NCBI GenBank assembly: GCA_033762815.1
Contig: JANRLF010000004.1
Coordinates: forward strand, 434,001-498,000
From: JANRLF01 sp033762815
GTDB lineage: Bacteria; Bacteroidota; Bacteroidia; Chitinophagales; CAIOSU01
Reading direction: 5' to 3'
Length of the DNA: 64,000 nucleotides
Shown in pieces: positions 32,618 through 42,352 of the stretch. The stretch's first letter is position 1. Each line of letters starts with the position of its first letter. The translations under genes were made by a program, and so were the position numbers. The notes under the pieces were generated by a model that had not been told where the DNA came from, ran no database searches, and saw nothing but the letters and a program-made list of their open reading frames with translations.

Positions 32618-35539
32618 GTGAATTACCGTTTAAGCCCAACTGATAGCTTTGCTGATAGGCATATTGGCCCCGATGAACAGGAACTGCAACAAATGCTAGA
32701 TGCTATAGGCGTTGATAGCCTTGATCAACTGGTGGAGCAAACGGTGCCAAAAAGCATTCGCCTGAAAAAAGAATTGGACTTGCCTGCCGGTATTAGCGAG
32801 TATGAATATTTAAGGAGCCTAAAAGAAAAGGCAGCTAAGAACAAAGTTTTTAGAAGCTATTTAGGCCTGGGTTACTATAACAATATCACCCCGTCTGTCA
32901 TCAAGCGGAACATATTCGAAAATCCAGGTTGGTACACGCAGTACACCCCATACCAAGCAGAAATCGCCCAGGGCCGCTTGGAAGCTTTATTGAATTTCCA
33001 AACCATGGTTAGCGATTTGACAGGCTTACCAGTGGCCAATGCTTCATTGTTGGATGAAGGCACCGCTGCGGCCGAAGCCATGCACATGCTGTTTAGTGCA
33101 AGAAACAAATCAGCGATAGAAGCCAATATCTTTTTTGTTTCAGATAGGTGCTTGCCCCAAACGATTGACGTACTAAAGACCCGTTCAGCTCCTGTAGGCA
33201 TTGAATTGGTAATAGGCGACCATCAAACTTTTCAATTCAGCAATCAAGTATTCGGTTGCTTGCTGCAATATCCAGCAGCGGATGGTGCTTTATTCGATTA
33301 CCGCCAGTTTATTGAACAGGCTCACCAAGTAGAAGCTGCCGTGGTAATGGCGACCGATTTGTTAAGTTTGGCATTGCTTACTTCGCCGGGCGAGTTAGGC
33401 GCTGATGTAGCAATCGGTAATTCCCAACGGTTTGGGGTTCCCATGGGTTTCGGTGGCCCCCATGCGGCATTTTTTGCTACCAAAGAGGACTTTAAGCGTT
33501 TGTTGCCAGGCCGTATTATTGGCGTTTCCATTGATGCCAATGACAACCGCGCCCTTCGTATGGCACTTCAGACCCGTGAACAACACATTAGAAGGGAAAA
33601 GGCCACATCCAATATTTGTACCGCACAAGCTTTGTTAGCTATTATGGCTGGTATGTACGGCGTTTATCATGGCCCAAAAGGAATAAAGAATATTGCAAGT
33701 AGAACCCACCAATTGGCGGTCATATTGAACCAAACCCTTGGGAATATGGGCTACAAACAGGTAAACGACCATTTCTTCGATACTTTGAAGATTGACCTTA
33801 CCGGACAGGATGAGCTATTGGAAAGATTGAAAGCTTTTGCGGTTGAAAAACAAATCAATTTCAGATATTTCAATCAGCATTTTGTAGGAATTACTTTAGA
33901 TGGATCTACCCTTCTAATTGATGTTCAGGATATTATCCAAGTCTTTATTCTTGCAAAAGGCGACCACCACCCTGAAAACTACATCTTGGGCGAATCTAAA
34001 GAGCATGCAGCAGAAATTGATTCGTTTATCCTTCCAGCATTGAATAGAACCAGTGGGTATTTGCAGCATCCAGTTTTTAACAGCTATCATTCCGAGAGCA
34101 AAATGATGCGCTACATCAAATCATTGGAAAACAAAGATTTGTCCCTTACCCATTCTATGATTGCTTTAGGTTCTTGCACCATGAAATTGAATGCAGCTAC
34201 CCAATTAATGCCGGTAAGTTGGCCCGAATTCGGTGGCATCCACCCATTTGTGCCTTTGAACCAGGTAACAGGGTACTTAGAAATTATCAAAGAACTGGAA
34301 GACCATCTGAGTGAGATTACCGGCTTTGCCGCCACATCGCTGCAGCCCAATTCAGGAGCACAAGGCGAATATGCGGGATTGATGGTGATTAGGGCTTATC
34401 ACCAACATCAAGGCCAAAGCCATCGCAATATCGCATTGATACCATCATCTGCGCATGGCACTAATCCAGCCAGTGCTGTTATGGCTGGGATGGAAGTAGT
34501 GGTGGTAAAGTGCGACGAGGATGGCAGTATCAATATGGATGATTTGCGCAGCAAGGCGGCCCAGTATAAAGACCAGCTTGCCTGCTTTATGATTACTTAC
34601 CCCAGCACTTATGGTGTTTTTGATGAGACGGTAGTGGAGATATGCAAATTGATACATGACCATGGCGGTCAGGTGTATATGGACGGTGCAAATATGAACG
34701 CACAAGTAGGCCTTACAAACCCGGCTACTATTGGTGCCGATGTTTGCCATTTAAATTTACATAAAACCTTTGCCATACCCCACGGTGGCGGAGGTCCTGG
34801 TATGGGCCCTATTTGTGTTGCTGCACATCTTGCACCCTACTTGCCTGGGCATACCATAGTACCTACAGGTGGTGAGCATGCCATACCGGCCGTTTCTGCA
34901 GCTCCTTATGGCAGTGCCAGTATTTTACTCATATCTTATGCCTACATCAAAATGCTTGGAAAAGAAGGAGTAACTAAGGCTACAAAATATGCCATACTTG
35001 GTGCCAACTATATCAAAGCTCGATTGGAAAACAACTATAAGGTGTTGTATCAAGGAAAGCGGGGAAGGGTAGCGCATGAACTTATCATTGATTTCCGCGA
35101 GTTCAAGGCTGGCGGAGTAGATGTAGAAGATGCTGCCAAACGTTTGATTGATTATGGTTTCCATGCACCCACTATGTCTTTCCCAGTACCAGGCACCATG
35201 ATGATAGAGCCTACCGAAAGCGAAGACAAAGCAGAATTGGACCGTCTTTGCGATGCGCTATTATCCATCCGCCAAGAAATAGAAGAGGTGTTGTCTGCAA
35301 ATGTGGATGCGCAGGACAATGTTTTAAAACATGCACCACATACCACTGCGGTGATTACCGCCGATAAATGGACACATGCCTATAGCCGTGAGAAAGCAGC
35401 CTATCCCCTGCCCTATTTGCGCCATCGCAAGTTTTGGCCATCCGTGGGCAGGGTCAACAATCCTTATGGCGACAGGAACCTGATTTGTACCTGTCCGCCA
35501 TTGGAGGCTTATGAAAAGGAACAGGTAGCAGTGGCTTAA
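32618..35539 (+). CDS. gcvP: Glycine dehydrogenase (decarboxylating), P-protein
   Basis: 973 residues from GTG 32618 (NYRLSPTDSFADRHIGPD). It is the single-chain form, with both halves fused. The pyridoxal phosphate lysine is Lys716 in NLHKTFAIPHGGGGPGMGP; SLTHSMIALGSCTMKLN and the N-terminal ALLNFQTM pattern are also present. It decarboxylates glycine in the glycine cleavage system; gcvT and gcvH are not in the window. The last four bases are shared with the convergent hydrolase. Confidence 0.96.
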   Translation: MNYRLSPTDSFADRHIGPDEQELQQMLDAIGVDSLDQLVEQTVPKSIRLKKELDLPAGISEYEYLRSLKEKAAKNKVFRSYLGLGYYNNITPSVIKRNIFENPGWYTQYTPYQAEIAQGRLEALLNFQTMVSDLTGLPVANASLLDEGTAAAEAMHMLFSARNKSAIEANIFFVSDRCLPQTIDVLKTRSAPVGIELVIGDHQTFQFSNQVFGCLLQYPAADGALFDYRQFIEQAHQVEAAVVMATDLLSLALLTSPGELGADVAIGNSQRFGVPMGFGGPHAAFFATKEDFKRLLPGRIIGVSIDANDNRALRMALQTREQHIRREKATSNICTAQALLAIMAGMYGVYHGPKGIKNIASRTHQLAVILNQTLGNMGYKQVNDHFFDTLKIDLTGQDELLERLKAFAVEKQINFRYFNQHFVGITLDGSTLLIDVQDIIQVFILAKGDHHPENYILGESKEHAAEIDSFILPALNRTSGYLQHPVFNSYHSESKMMRYIKSLENKDLSLTHSMIALGSCTMKLNAATQLMPVSWPEFGGIHPFVPLNQVTGYLEIIKELEDHLSEITGFAATSLQPNSGAQGEYAGLMVIRAYHQHQGQSHRNIALIPSSAHGTNPASAVMAGMEVVVVKCDEDGSINMDDLRSKAAQYKDQLACFMITYPSTYGVFDETVVEICKLIHDHGGQVYMDGANMNAQVGLTNPATIGADVCHLNLHKTFAIPHGGGGPGMGPICVAAHLAPYLPGHTIVPTGGEHAIPAVSAAPYGSASILLISYAYIKMLGKEGVTKATKYAILGANYIKARLENNYKVLYQGKRGRVAHELIIDFREFKAGGVDVEDAAKRLIDYGFHAPTMSFPVPGTMMIEPTESEDKAELDRLCDALLSIRQEIEEVLSANVDAQDNVLKHAPHTTAVITADKWTHAYSREKAAYPLPYLRHRKFWPSVGRVNNPYGDRNLICTCPPLEAYEKEQVAVA

Positions 35540-36225
35540 CTAAAAAACCGCTTCATCATTTCCGTCAATAATATGGTATCGACTTTCTCGATGGGATGGG
35601 GGGTATTGGGCACCACCCATAATTGTGCATTGGTCAACTTTTCATAGGTTTGTACAGTCGCTTTTAGGCCTGCCATGGTATCTGTATCCCCTACACTTAA
35701 TAAAACGGGATGATTGATTTCTGATAACTCTTCTGAATTCAATGGTGCATGTTGGCCCAATTCCAACATCATATCAGCCGTTAACTTCAAGATACTTTTC
35801 CAATCATTCGGGGCATGTAGGCTTTGCAATTTAGCTGCAAAGGCGGGTACTTTTTCCAAAATCTTCTCTGCATTTAACTGCTTTACTTCTTTTGCGGCGG
35901 TTTCTTCCGACCAATCGAATTTAGTGCCCAAAGTCATGATGCGATTAACCTTTTCTGGGAAATGCATCGCTAAGAATAGTGCAGCATATCCCCCCATACT
36001 GTATCCAAAGAAATCCGCCTTTTCTAAATGCCGTTTCTCCATAAAATCCAAGATGGCCTGCTGAAAAACAGAAAAATTGAATTGGGTAGGCATAGGCCGC
36101 CCACCATGACCGGGCAAATCCAACAAATGAATATCGAAGGTCGTAGAGAGCAAATTGACTATTGGTTGCAGCTGCTGGCTGCTGCCCAGCGCCCCGTGCA
36201 GTAGGATTAGTGGCAATCGGTTCAT
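35536..36225 (-). CDS. Alpha/beta hydrolase
   Basis: 229 residues from ATG 36225. The oxyanion motif LLHGALGSS (8-16), nucleophile elbow GYSMGG (Ser76) and a late Asp (VGDTDT) and His (NTPHPIE) make a complete catalytic triad. It resembles the small MenH/esterase type, but substrate cannot be read. It starts 4 bases after cruF ends, so it is the last gene of the carotenoid-containing cluster; an ester of a carotenoid or a thioester is one possibility. Confidence 0.8.
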   Translation of the reverse strand: MNRLPLILLHGALGSSQQLQPIVNLLSTTFDIHLLDLPGHGGRPMPTQFNFSVFQQAILDFMEKRHLEKADFFGYSMGGYAALFLAMHFPEKVNRIMTLGTKFDWSEETAAKEVKQLNAEKILEKVPAFAAKLQSLHAPNDWKSILKLTADMMLELGQHAPLNSEELSEINHPVLLSVGDTDTMAGLKATVQTYEKLTNAQLWVVPNTPHPIEKVDTILLTEMMKRFFS

Positions 36226-36229
36226 GCAC

Positions 36230-36859
36230 CTAAAATACCAACAATAGCAAGAAGAAAACAAACTGCGCTATATAAACTGCAATGGCCACCCTGTTTCGTT
36301 CAGGTAACTGTAGTTTAAAAACAGGGTACAACATAGCAAAAGATATGAGCCACCAAGCAACATAATTTCTCATGGGCACCTCTGTATGCTGCCAGCTCCA
36401 TAAACCATACTGAATGGCAAAAGGCTCCAACACTAGGTCAATGAACACCATCAGAAAAGCCCCGACAATGCAGCGTACATAAATATTCTGGAAAAGTTTT
36501 CCGGCTATAGTAGCGGTACAGTATATTAACAATAGCCAATTAAGGCCAATCAACACTGGAATATTTCCAATCTTATACCCCAGCGTATCGCCATAAAAAT
36601 AATTGCCGAAAATGAGCCCCGTTTCCACGCCTAACCATTCTACAAGAAACCCTGCTATAAAAATGGAAATACAAAGGACCCATTTTTGCCAACCCCATGA
36701 GCGATGAAAGGCTAAAGCTAGAATGCTACAATACAGAATATTGAAAGGGGTAAGCTGGGTGAAAGTAGTGGGATAAAATAAAAAGCCTATCAATCCCACC
36801 AAATACACGATGAAAATAGCCACTATGGCCGCGCCCTGCCATTGGAGGGGCAACTTCAT
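36230..36859 (-). CDS. cruF: Carotenoid biosynthesis protein, CruF family
   Basis: 209 residues with about seven hydrophobic segments. The GNYFYGDTLGYKIGNIPVLI stretch and the FLVEWLGVETG segment are typical of the Carot_biosynth (CruF) family. CruF adds water across the 1',2' double bond of a lycopene or gamma-carotene psi end, giving a 1'-hydroxy end. It overlaps crtD by four bases and so works with it. crtB, crtI and a cyclase are not in the window. Confidence 0.88.
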   Translation of the reverse strand: MKLPLQWQGAAIVAIFIVYLVGLIGFLFYPTTFTQLTPFNILYCSILALAFHRSWGWQKWVLCISIFIAGFLVEWLGVETGLIFGNYFYGDTLGYKIGNIPVLIGLNWLLLIYCTATIAGKLFQNIYVRCIVGAFLMVFIDLVLEPFAIQYGLWSWQHTEVPMRNYVAWWLISFAMLYPVFKLQLPERNRVAIAVYIAQFVFFLLLLVF

Positions 36860-38337
36860 GGCTTTGGCTCGCGTTTAGTGATTAAACCAGCCGTTATTTC
36901 AGCAGAAAGCAAACAGAGCGGTATGCCGCCCCCTGGATGCACGCTCCCTCCACAGAAATAAAGTCCCTTCTGATCAGAATGGAAGTTGGCGTGCCTCAAA
37001 AATGCAGCAAATCGGTCATTGGAGCTATTACCGTATAGGGCACCTTGGTAAGATGAGGTACGTTGTTCAATTAAAACAGGGTCAAGTACTTTTTCAGCGA
37101 TAATATGCTTTTGGATTTCAACACCAAGTATACGGGACAGTTTAGTAATAATATGCTGCCTTGCTTGCTGTTTTATTTGCTCCCAATCTTGACCAGAGTT
37201 GTTGGGCACGTTAATCATCACAAACCAGTTTTCCATCCCTTCAGGCGCATCAGTAGGTTCCATTTTTGAACTAATGTTCACATATACGGTAGGGTCATTG
37301 CTAACTGCTCGCCTTTGAAATAAATGTTGGAATTCTTCCCGATAATCATTCGAAAAGAAAATATTGTGCAGTTCGAGGGAAGGAAATTCCCTATCGATAC
37401 CCCAGTAAAATATTAATGCTGAGCTTGATTTTGGGCGGTTCAGCAATTTCTCTGGCGCTTTTTGGGTCCGTAAGAGCTTCCGATAGGTTTGTACAATATC
37501 CATGTTGCTTACCACTACCTCTGCTTTCACTAAACTGCCCTTAACCATTACCCCTATTGCGGTACCTTTTTCACAAACAATTTCTTCCACCTGGGATGAT
37601 AGGTAAAATTGCACCCCCAACTCACTGGCTAATGCCGCCAAAGATTTGGTAATACTATACATGCCCCCTTTGGGAAAATAAGCCCCCATATTGAATTCCA
37701 AATGGGGAATGATATTAAGTGTGGCCGGTGCCTGATAGGGGTCAGAGCCGTTATAGGTAGCATATCGATTGAATAACTGCACCGTTTTTGCATTTTTGAA
37801 TCGCCTGCTATTGGCATCATGCATGGTTCTAAAGGCGTCAATCTTATGTAACTGTGCCAAGGTAGACAATGCTTTCCCCGTCAAATATGCCTGTACATTG
37901 TGCAGTGAGTTACGCAAAAAAATATGAGCGGTAAGGTCATACAGCTCTTGGCTTTTTTTCAAAGCAGAAAGAGTATTCTCCTTTGGTTCACCAAGTTGCC
38001 GTTCCAGTTCATCGGCCAACCGCTCCGGTTCTGCCCAAGCATTTACTTGAGTACCATCTTCATAAAAATATTTGGTGATTGATGCTAACCGCTGATAATG
38101 GAAATGGTCTTTTGGATTTTTTCCGGCCAAGGTATATAAGTCATCAACCAATTGCGGCATCGTGAACAAGGACGGGCCGGCATCGAACCTGAAACCATCC
38201 ACAGAGAATTCTGAGAGTTTCCCTCCCAGATAATCATTCGCTTCAAACACGTCTACTTTATAGCCCTGTACTGCCAAACGGATTGCAACCGCCAAACCAG
38301 CCACTCCTGAACCTATGACAACAGCCTTCCTTGACAT
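36856..38337 (-). CDS. crtD: Phytoene desaturase-family enzyme, CrtD-like
   Basis: 493 residues. The FAD fold begins VIGSGVAGLAVAIRLA (about 7-22) with YLGGKLSEF and FDAGPSLF; the C-terminal GLYFCGGSVHPGGGIPLCLL is the carotenoid-oxidase-type ending. The context with CruF suggests 1-hydroxycarotenoid 3,4-desaturase (CrtD), which with CruF gives 1'-hydroxy-3',4'-didehydro ends such as in saproxanthin, flexixanthin and myxol. CrtI or CrtN cannot be ruled out from motifs alone. Thirty-two bases separate it from the dehydrogenase upstream. Confidence 0.8.
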   Translation of the reverse strand: MSRKAVVIGSGVAGLAVAIRLAVQGYKVDVFEANDYLGGKLSEFSVDGFRFDAGPSLFTMPQLVDDLYTLAGKNPKDHFHYQRLASITKYFYEDGTQVNAWAEPERLADELERQLGEPKENTLSALKKSQELYDLTAHIFLRNSLHNVQAYLTGKALSTLAQLHKIDAFRTMHDANSRRFKNAKTVQLFNRYATYNGSDPYQAPATLNIIPHLEFNMGAYFPKGGMYSITKSLAALASELGVQFYLSSQVEEIVCEKGTAIGVMVKGSLVKAEVVVSNMDIVQTYRKLLRTQKAPEKLLNRPKSSSALIFYWGIDREFPSLELHNIFFSNDYREEFQHLFQRRAVSNDPTVYVNISSKMEPTDAPEGMENWFVMINVPNNSGQDWEQIKQQARQHIITKLSRILGVEIQKHIIAEKVLDPVLIEQRTSSYQGALYGNSSNDRFAAFLRHANFHSDQKGLYFCGGSVHPGGGIPLCLLSAEITAGLITKREPKP

Positions 38338-38369
38338 AAAGACCTTAAACCATTAGAATACGAAAAGGT

Positions 38370-39368
38370 TTAACTTCTTAGGCGGTAAATGCGCTCAATA
38401 ATATCTACTACCATCATACCATCATTCGCGGTAGCTGTTTCGGCCATTTCACCGTTCAGTGTTTTGATTGCATTATCTATCATTTGATAATGGCCACTGT
38501 TGCTTTCTGGATAGGTGATTGCTAAGTCAGGCATTTCATAGTTAGCAATATGGCAATACTCCACCTTATCCATATATTGCCCACTTACTTTCACAGTCCC
38601 CTTTTCTGCCAAAATGGTTACGCTGCTTACTAAATTTTTTTCATAAGCGCAGGTGGAATAATTGAAGGTACCCATTCCGCCGTTAGCAAAGTCGAAAGCG
38701 ACAAATCCGCTGTCTTCAAATTCAATAGTGTCTTTGTGATTGAAATTGGCAAAACGAGCACTGATATTCGTAATATCACCAAACAGCCAATATAGCAAGT
38801 CAATAAAATGGCTGAACTGGGTATAAATAGGGCCACCGTCATACTCCAAAGTACCGCGCCAGCCACCAGGAGTATAGTATCGGTGGTCACGGTTCCAGTA
38901 ACAGTCTACCTGCACCTGAAAGATGCTTCCCAAAAGTTCCCCCTTTACAACATGATGCAGCCACCTTGAAACAGCAGTATACCTATTCTGCATCACACAA
39001 AATACTTTACGACCTACCTCCTCTGATAAACGGATTACCGCTGCACAATCGGCACTTCTTAAGCCCATCGGCTTTTCGCAAATAACATGGCAATAGAAGT
39101 TGAGCGCGGTAAGACTTTGGCTAGTATGCAAGCCATTGGGGGTGCAGATATTTATGATATCGGTTTCTAAACTGGTCAGAAAAAATGCTTCCAAAGAATT
39201 GAAGAAAGGTACCCCATATTTATCCCTTACTTCATTCTCCAATCGCTCGTTAATATCGATAATGGCGACCAACTCGCAGTTAGGGTGGGCAGCAATTACC
39301 TCACAATGCCTACGCCCTATATGGCTATAGCCGGCTACTACAAATTTGTAGATAGGCGTTTGCTTCAT
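38370..39368 (-). CDS. Gfo/Idh/MocA-family dehydrogenase
   Basis: 332 residues. The N-terminal Rossmann fold starts FVVAGYSHIGRRHCEVI and the family motif CEKPMG lies near residue 98. The C-terminal domain contains GGWRGTLEYDGG and FSHFIDLLYWLFGD, resembling nucleotide-sugar dehydrogenases of the WbpB/WlbA type that oxidise UDP-N-acetyl sugars. The context with rfbC and rfbD supports a sugar substrate. ATG overlaps the stop of cysQ by four bases. Confidence 0.85.
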   Translation of the reverse strand: MKQTPIYKFVVAGYSHIGRRHCEVIAAHPNCELVAIIDINERLENEVRDKYGVPFFNSLEAFFLTSLETDIINICTPNGLHTSQSLTALNFYCHVICEKPMGLRSADCAAVIRLSEEVGRKVFCVMQNRYTAVSRWLHHVVKGELLGSIFQVQVDCYWNRDHRYYTPGGWRGTLEYDGGPIYTQFSHFIDLLYWLFGDITNISARFANFNHKDTIEFEDSGFVAFDFANGGMGTFNYSTCAYEKNLVSSVTILAEKGTVKVSGQYMDKVEYCHIANYEMPDLAITYPESNSGHYQMIDNAIKTLNGEMAETATANDGMMVVDIIERIYRLRS

Positions 39369-40144
39369 TCAACAATAAACCAGGGATTCAATAATGACTC
39401 TTTGTTGTAGCTAAGGGCAATTCCGGTTTTGGGATCAATTACATTCCTTCCAGCACCTAAGGCTACGGCATGTGCAGCTGCAGTATCCCATTCCATGGTA
39501 GGCCCGAAACGGGGATAGACATCCGCCTTACCTTCAGCTACCAAACAGAATTTCAAGGAGCTGCCTGCGGAAATATATTCCACTTCCTTACCAATGTTAT
39601 ACAAGTCTTTCACAAAGTCTTCTACCTCCTGTGTTAAGTGCGAACGGCTGGCAACCACCCTCACTTGTTCTCTTTCACGGTAATGTATCGGTTGCTCGCC
39701 AATCCGCTTGGCTTCTCCTTCGGCAACTTGTTTCCAAGCTCCTTCCCCTAGCTTGCTGTAATAGACTTCCTTTGTTACGGGCAAATATACCACCCCCAAC
39801 ACCGGCGAGCCATTTCTTATCAGGGCGATATTGACGGTAAACTCATCGTTTTTTTTAATAAACTCCTTGGTACCATCCAAAGGGTCAACAAGCCAAAAGC
39901 TTTCCCAATTTTTTCGTTCATCATATGGAATGGCTTTACTTTCTTCCGATAAAATGGGAATTTGGGGATAAGCAGCCTGCAGACCCTCTACAATTACATG
40001 GTTGGAGTTTCTGTCTGCCTCTGTTAAAGGGCTGTTATCTTCCTTTATCTCATAATTGAAGTCGCGGCGGTAAACCTCCATAATCGTTTCCCCTGCTTGG
40101 CGGGCAATGTCGACTATGGTTTGGATATTGATGGTATCAGGCAT
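39365..40144 (-). CDS. cysQ: 3'(2'),5'-bisphosphate nucleotidase CysQ
   Basis: 259 residues. The inositol-phosphatase family motifs are LVDPLDGTKEFI (metal-binding) and the late EWDTAAAHAV. It hydrolyses 3'-phosphoadenosine 5'-phosphate (PAP), a product of sulfate assimilation or sulfotransferases, to AMP. Being inside a nucleotide-sugar run and not next to cys genes, it may serve sulfated polysaccharides. Overlaps rfbD by 8 bases. Confidence 0.9.
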   Translation of the reverse strand: MPDTINIQTIVDIARQAGETIMEVYRRDFNYEIKEDNSPLTEADRNSNHVIVEGLQAAYPQIPILSEESKAIPYDERKNWESFWLVDPLDGTKEFIKKNDEFTVNIALIRNGSPVLGVVYLPVTKEVYYSKLGEGAWKQVAEGEAKRIGEQPIHYREREQVRVVASRSHLTQEVEDFVKDLYNIGKEVEYISAGSSLKFCLVAEGKADVYPRFGPTMEWDTAAAHAVALGAGRNVIDPKTGIALSYNKESLLNPWFIVE

Positions 40145-41006
40145 TTTTAGATAATTCTGCTATACAACGTTTTAGGCTCTCGCGCCAATAAGGAACTTCT
40201 ATGCCGAGTGCGGTTTTTATCTTGCGCTTGTCCAATATGGAAAATGCTGGCCGGGTAGCGGGAGTTGGGTACTCGTAGGTATTAATCGGTTTCACCTTAC
40301 ATTGAAGGTGGCTTAATTCCATGATAGCTGCCGCAAAATCGTACCAACTAGCTACGCCTTCATTGCTGTAGTGATAAATGCCAGCAGCAATACTGCCCTT
40401 CTTTTCAGTAATCAAGTGCAAAATGGCAGCAGCTAAGTCATTGGCATAAGTAGGCGTACCTACTTGGTCATAAATCACATTTAGGCTTTTCCGTTCCGCA
40501 CCTAGGCGGCGCATGGTTTTAACAAAATTGTTGCCATAGGCAGAATACAACCATGCAGTGCGTATAATGATACTATCGGGATTGTATTTTTGGCACAACT
40601 CCTCCCCTTTCAGTTTGGTATGCCCATAGGCATTAAGTGGTTCGGTATTATCCTCTTCCTTATATGGCGAAGCTTGTTTACCATTGAAAACAAAATCGGT
40701 ACTGATGTGTACAAATTTCACCCCATGCTGGGCGGTAGCCTTCGCCAATAAACCCACTGCCTCGGCATTGATTTTATAAGCCAACTCTTGCTCACTTTCG
40801 GCTTTGTCCACTGCGGTGTAGGCCGCACAGTTGATACAATACTCATACTGTTGTCCATCCAAAAACTGTTCAATAGCCGAATAATTAGTGATATCCAGCT
40901 CTTGATGGTCAGTAAGCGTTAATTCCAAACTGGGGATCCCCTTTGCTAAATCCTTCAATTCATTGCCCAATTGCCCATTGGCTCCAGTGATTAAAATGCG
41001 GGTCAT
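40137..41006 (-). CDS. rfbD: dTDP-4-dehydrorhamnose reductase
   Basis: 289 residues. Starts TRILITGANGQLGNELKD with NAD(P)-binding GANGQLG, then ISTDFVFNG and the YGHTK (YxxxK) active site, and the C-terminal substrate segment. Last step of dTDP-L-rhamnose synthesis. rfbA and rfbB are not here. It overlaps rfbC by four bases. Confidence 0.95.
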   Translation of the reverse strand: MTRILITGANGQLGNELKDLAKGIPSLELTLTDHQELDITNYSAIEQFLDGQQYEYCINCAAYTAVDKAESEQELAYKINAEAVGLLAKATAQHGVKFVHISTDFVFNGKQASPYKEEDNTEPLNAYGHTKLKGEELCQKYNPDSIIIRTAWLYSAYGNNFVKTMRRLGAERKSLNVIYDQVGTPTYANDLAAAILHLITEKKGSIAAGIYHYSNEGVASWYDFAAAIMELSHLQCKVKPINTYEYPTPATRPAFSILDKRKIKTALGIEVPYWRESLKRCIAELSKNA

Positions 41007-41563
41007 GGTTGATATTCAAAGGGATTATCAATTTCCGAAAGCATGGGCAGCACTTTGTCCTTATCGGACAATATCAGATGCTCGACTCCTGTGCCCCAAT
41101 CAATATTGATACCTGGGTCATCGAAACGGATACCGCCATCCGACTCCTTGTTATAGAAGTTATCGCATTTATAGAAAAACTCCGCCGTTTCTGTCAATAC
41201 CAAAAAACCATGAGCGAAGCCCCGAGGTATCAGCATTTGGTTGTTCTTCTCTGCCGTAAGTATCACTGAGTGCCATTTGCCATAGGTAGGCGAGCCTCTT
41301 CGGATATCAACGGCTACATCCAACACACTACCACTCAATACCCTTACCAGTTTAGCCTGCGCAAAAGGTGGGCGTTGGAAATGGAGGCCCCTCAAAACCC
41401 CTTTGCCTGATTTGGATTGGTTGTCTTGTACAAAATGATAGTTCAAACCATTCGCCTTAAATACTTGATCGTTATAGCTTTCAAAAAAATAGCCGCGGGG
41501 GTCGGTAAAAACTTTGGGCTCAATTTCCAATAGGCCAGGAATACCCGTCTCAATAATATTCAT
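41003..41563 (-). CDS. rfbC: dTDP-4-dehydrorhamnose 3,5-epimerase
   Basis: 186 residues from ATG 41563 (MNIIETG; the ATG nine bases upstream is less typical). The cupin active-site stretch GVLRGLHFQRPPFAQ (catalytic His in RGLHFQ), the DPRGYFFESYND start and FAHGFLVL are standard. It makes the sugar precursor reduced by RfbD. Confidence 0.95.
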   Translation of the reverse strand: MNIIETGIPGLLEIEPKVFTDPRGYFFESYNDQVFKANGLNYHFVQDNQSKSGKGVLRGLHFQRPPFAQAKLVRVLSGSVLDVAVDIRRGSPTYGKWHSVILTAEKNNQMLIPRGFAHGFLVLTETAEFFYKCDNFYNKESDGGIRFDDPGINIDWGTGVEHLILSDKDKVLPMLSEIDNPFEYQP

Positions 41564-41584
41564 AGAAAGCAAAAGTATTAAAAA

Positions 41585-42322
41585 TTAAAGTTCCTTGTTC
41601 TTGAATGATCTTTCCTTTAACGATTTGACAAGATGCTTATTTCTCAAGCCTTGTTGTAGATATACCAAGTGCCTGTCATTGTGCAAGTCGCTGCCCAGAT
41701 AGTCGATAATGCCCATTTCTATCAGTTTGAAACCTACTTTCTGCAACTGGTCGCCATAAAAACCTGCCAAGCTGCCGATATTGATTTGCAAACCTACTTC
41801 CATATAATATAAATCCTCATAGTCCCTTAGATTGTCGTGCATGTAGGTATAACGCTCCACATGTGCCAATACAGTCCTATAGCCCGCAGAATTGGCTTCG
41901 AAAATGAATTCCTTTGTCCGAGGATGCATATTGAAAGTGGGCAATTCGAATAGAAACTGATTATTCCCAAAAGTGATTAGCTCCTTCCTCGCCAATACAT
42001 CAAACAAGTAGTCGTCAAAGTAATACTCCGCTGCCGCATCTATGGTCACTTCCAAACCTTGATAGGCAAGTTCCTTACGTACCGCATCTAAACCTAATTG
42101 AATGTTCTCTTTATCATTATCATAGGTGCCGGGCATAATGTGGGGGGTGGTCAAAAACCGATTGAAGCCCAACTTGTTCATTTCCCTAATCAATCGGATA
42201 GCTTCATCCATATCTGGCACACCATCGTCAATTCCTGGTATCAAATGTGAATGGAAGTCGGTGCCTAAAGAACTATAATCTATAGTGGCTTGCTTGGAAA
42301 AAAGCTTCGAAAAAATACCCAT
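41585..42322 (-). CDS. PHP-type tyrosine phosphatase (CpsB/Wzb-like)
   Basis: 245 residues from ATG 42322 (frame open to 42352). The metal motif DFHSHLIPGIDDG (about 20-32), TTPHIMPG and the last DLHNDRH (H of metal site) show the CpsB-type metal-dependent protein-tyrosine phosphatase. Such enzymes control polysaccharide export by dephosphorylating a kinase. It heads the minus-strand sugar cluster. Thirty bases before it lies the end of the VIT1-type gene. Confidence 0.85.
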   Translation of the reverse strand: MGIFSKLFSKQATIDYSSLGTDFHSHLIPGIDDGVPDMDEAIRLIREMNKLGFNRFLTTPHIMPGTYDNDKENIQLGLDAVRKELAYQGLEVTIDAAAEYYFDDYLFDVLARKELITFGNNQFLFELPTFNMHPRTKEFIFEANSAGYRTVLAHVERYTYMHDNLRDYEDLYYMEVGLQINIGSLAGFYGDQLQKVGFKLIEMGIIDYLGSDLHNDRHLVYLQQGLRNKHLVKSLKERSFKNKEL

Positions 42323-42352
42323 TGCTGCTAAGTTAGGATTAATTGGGCACAA

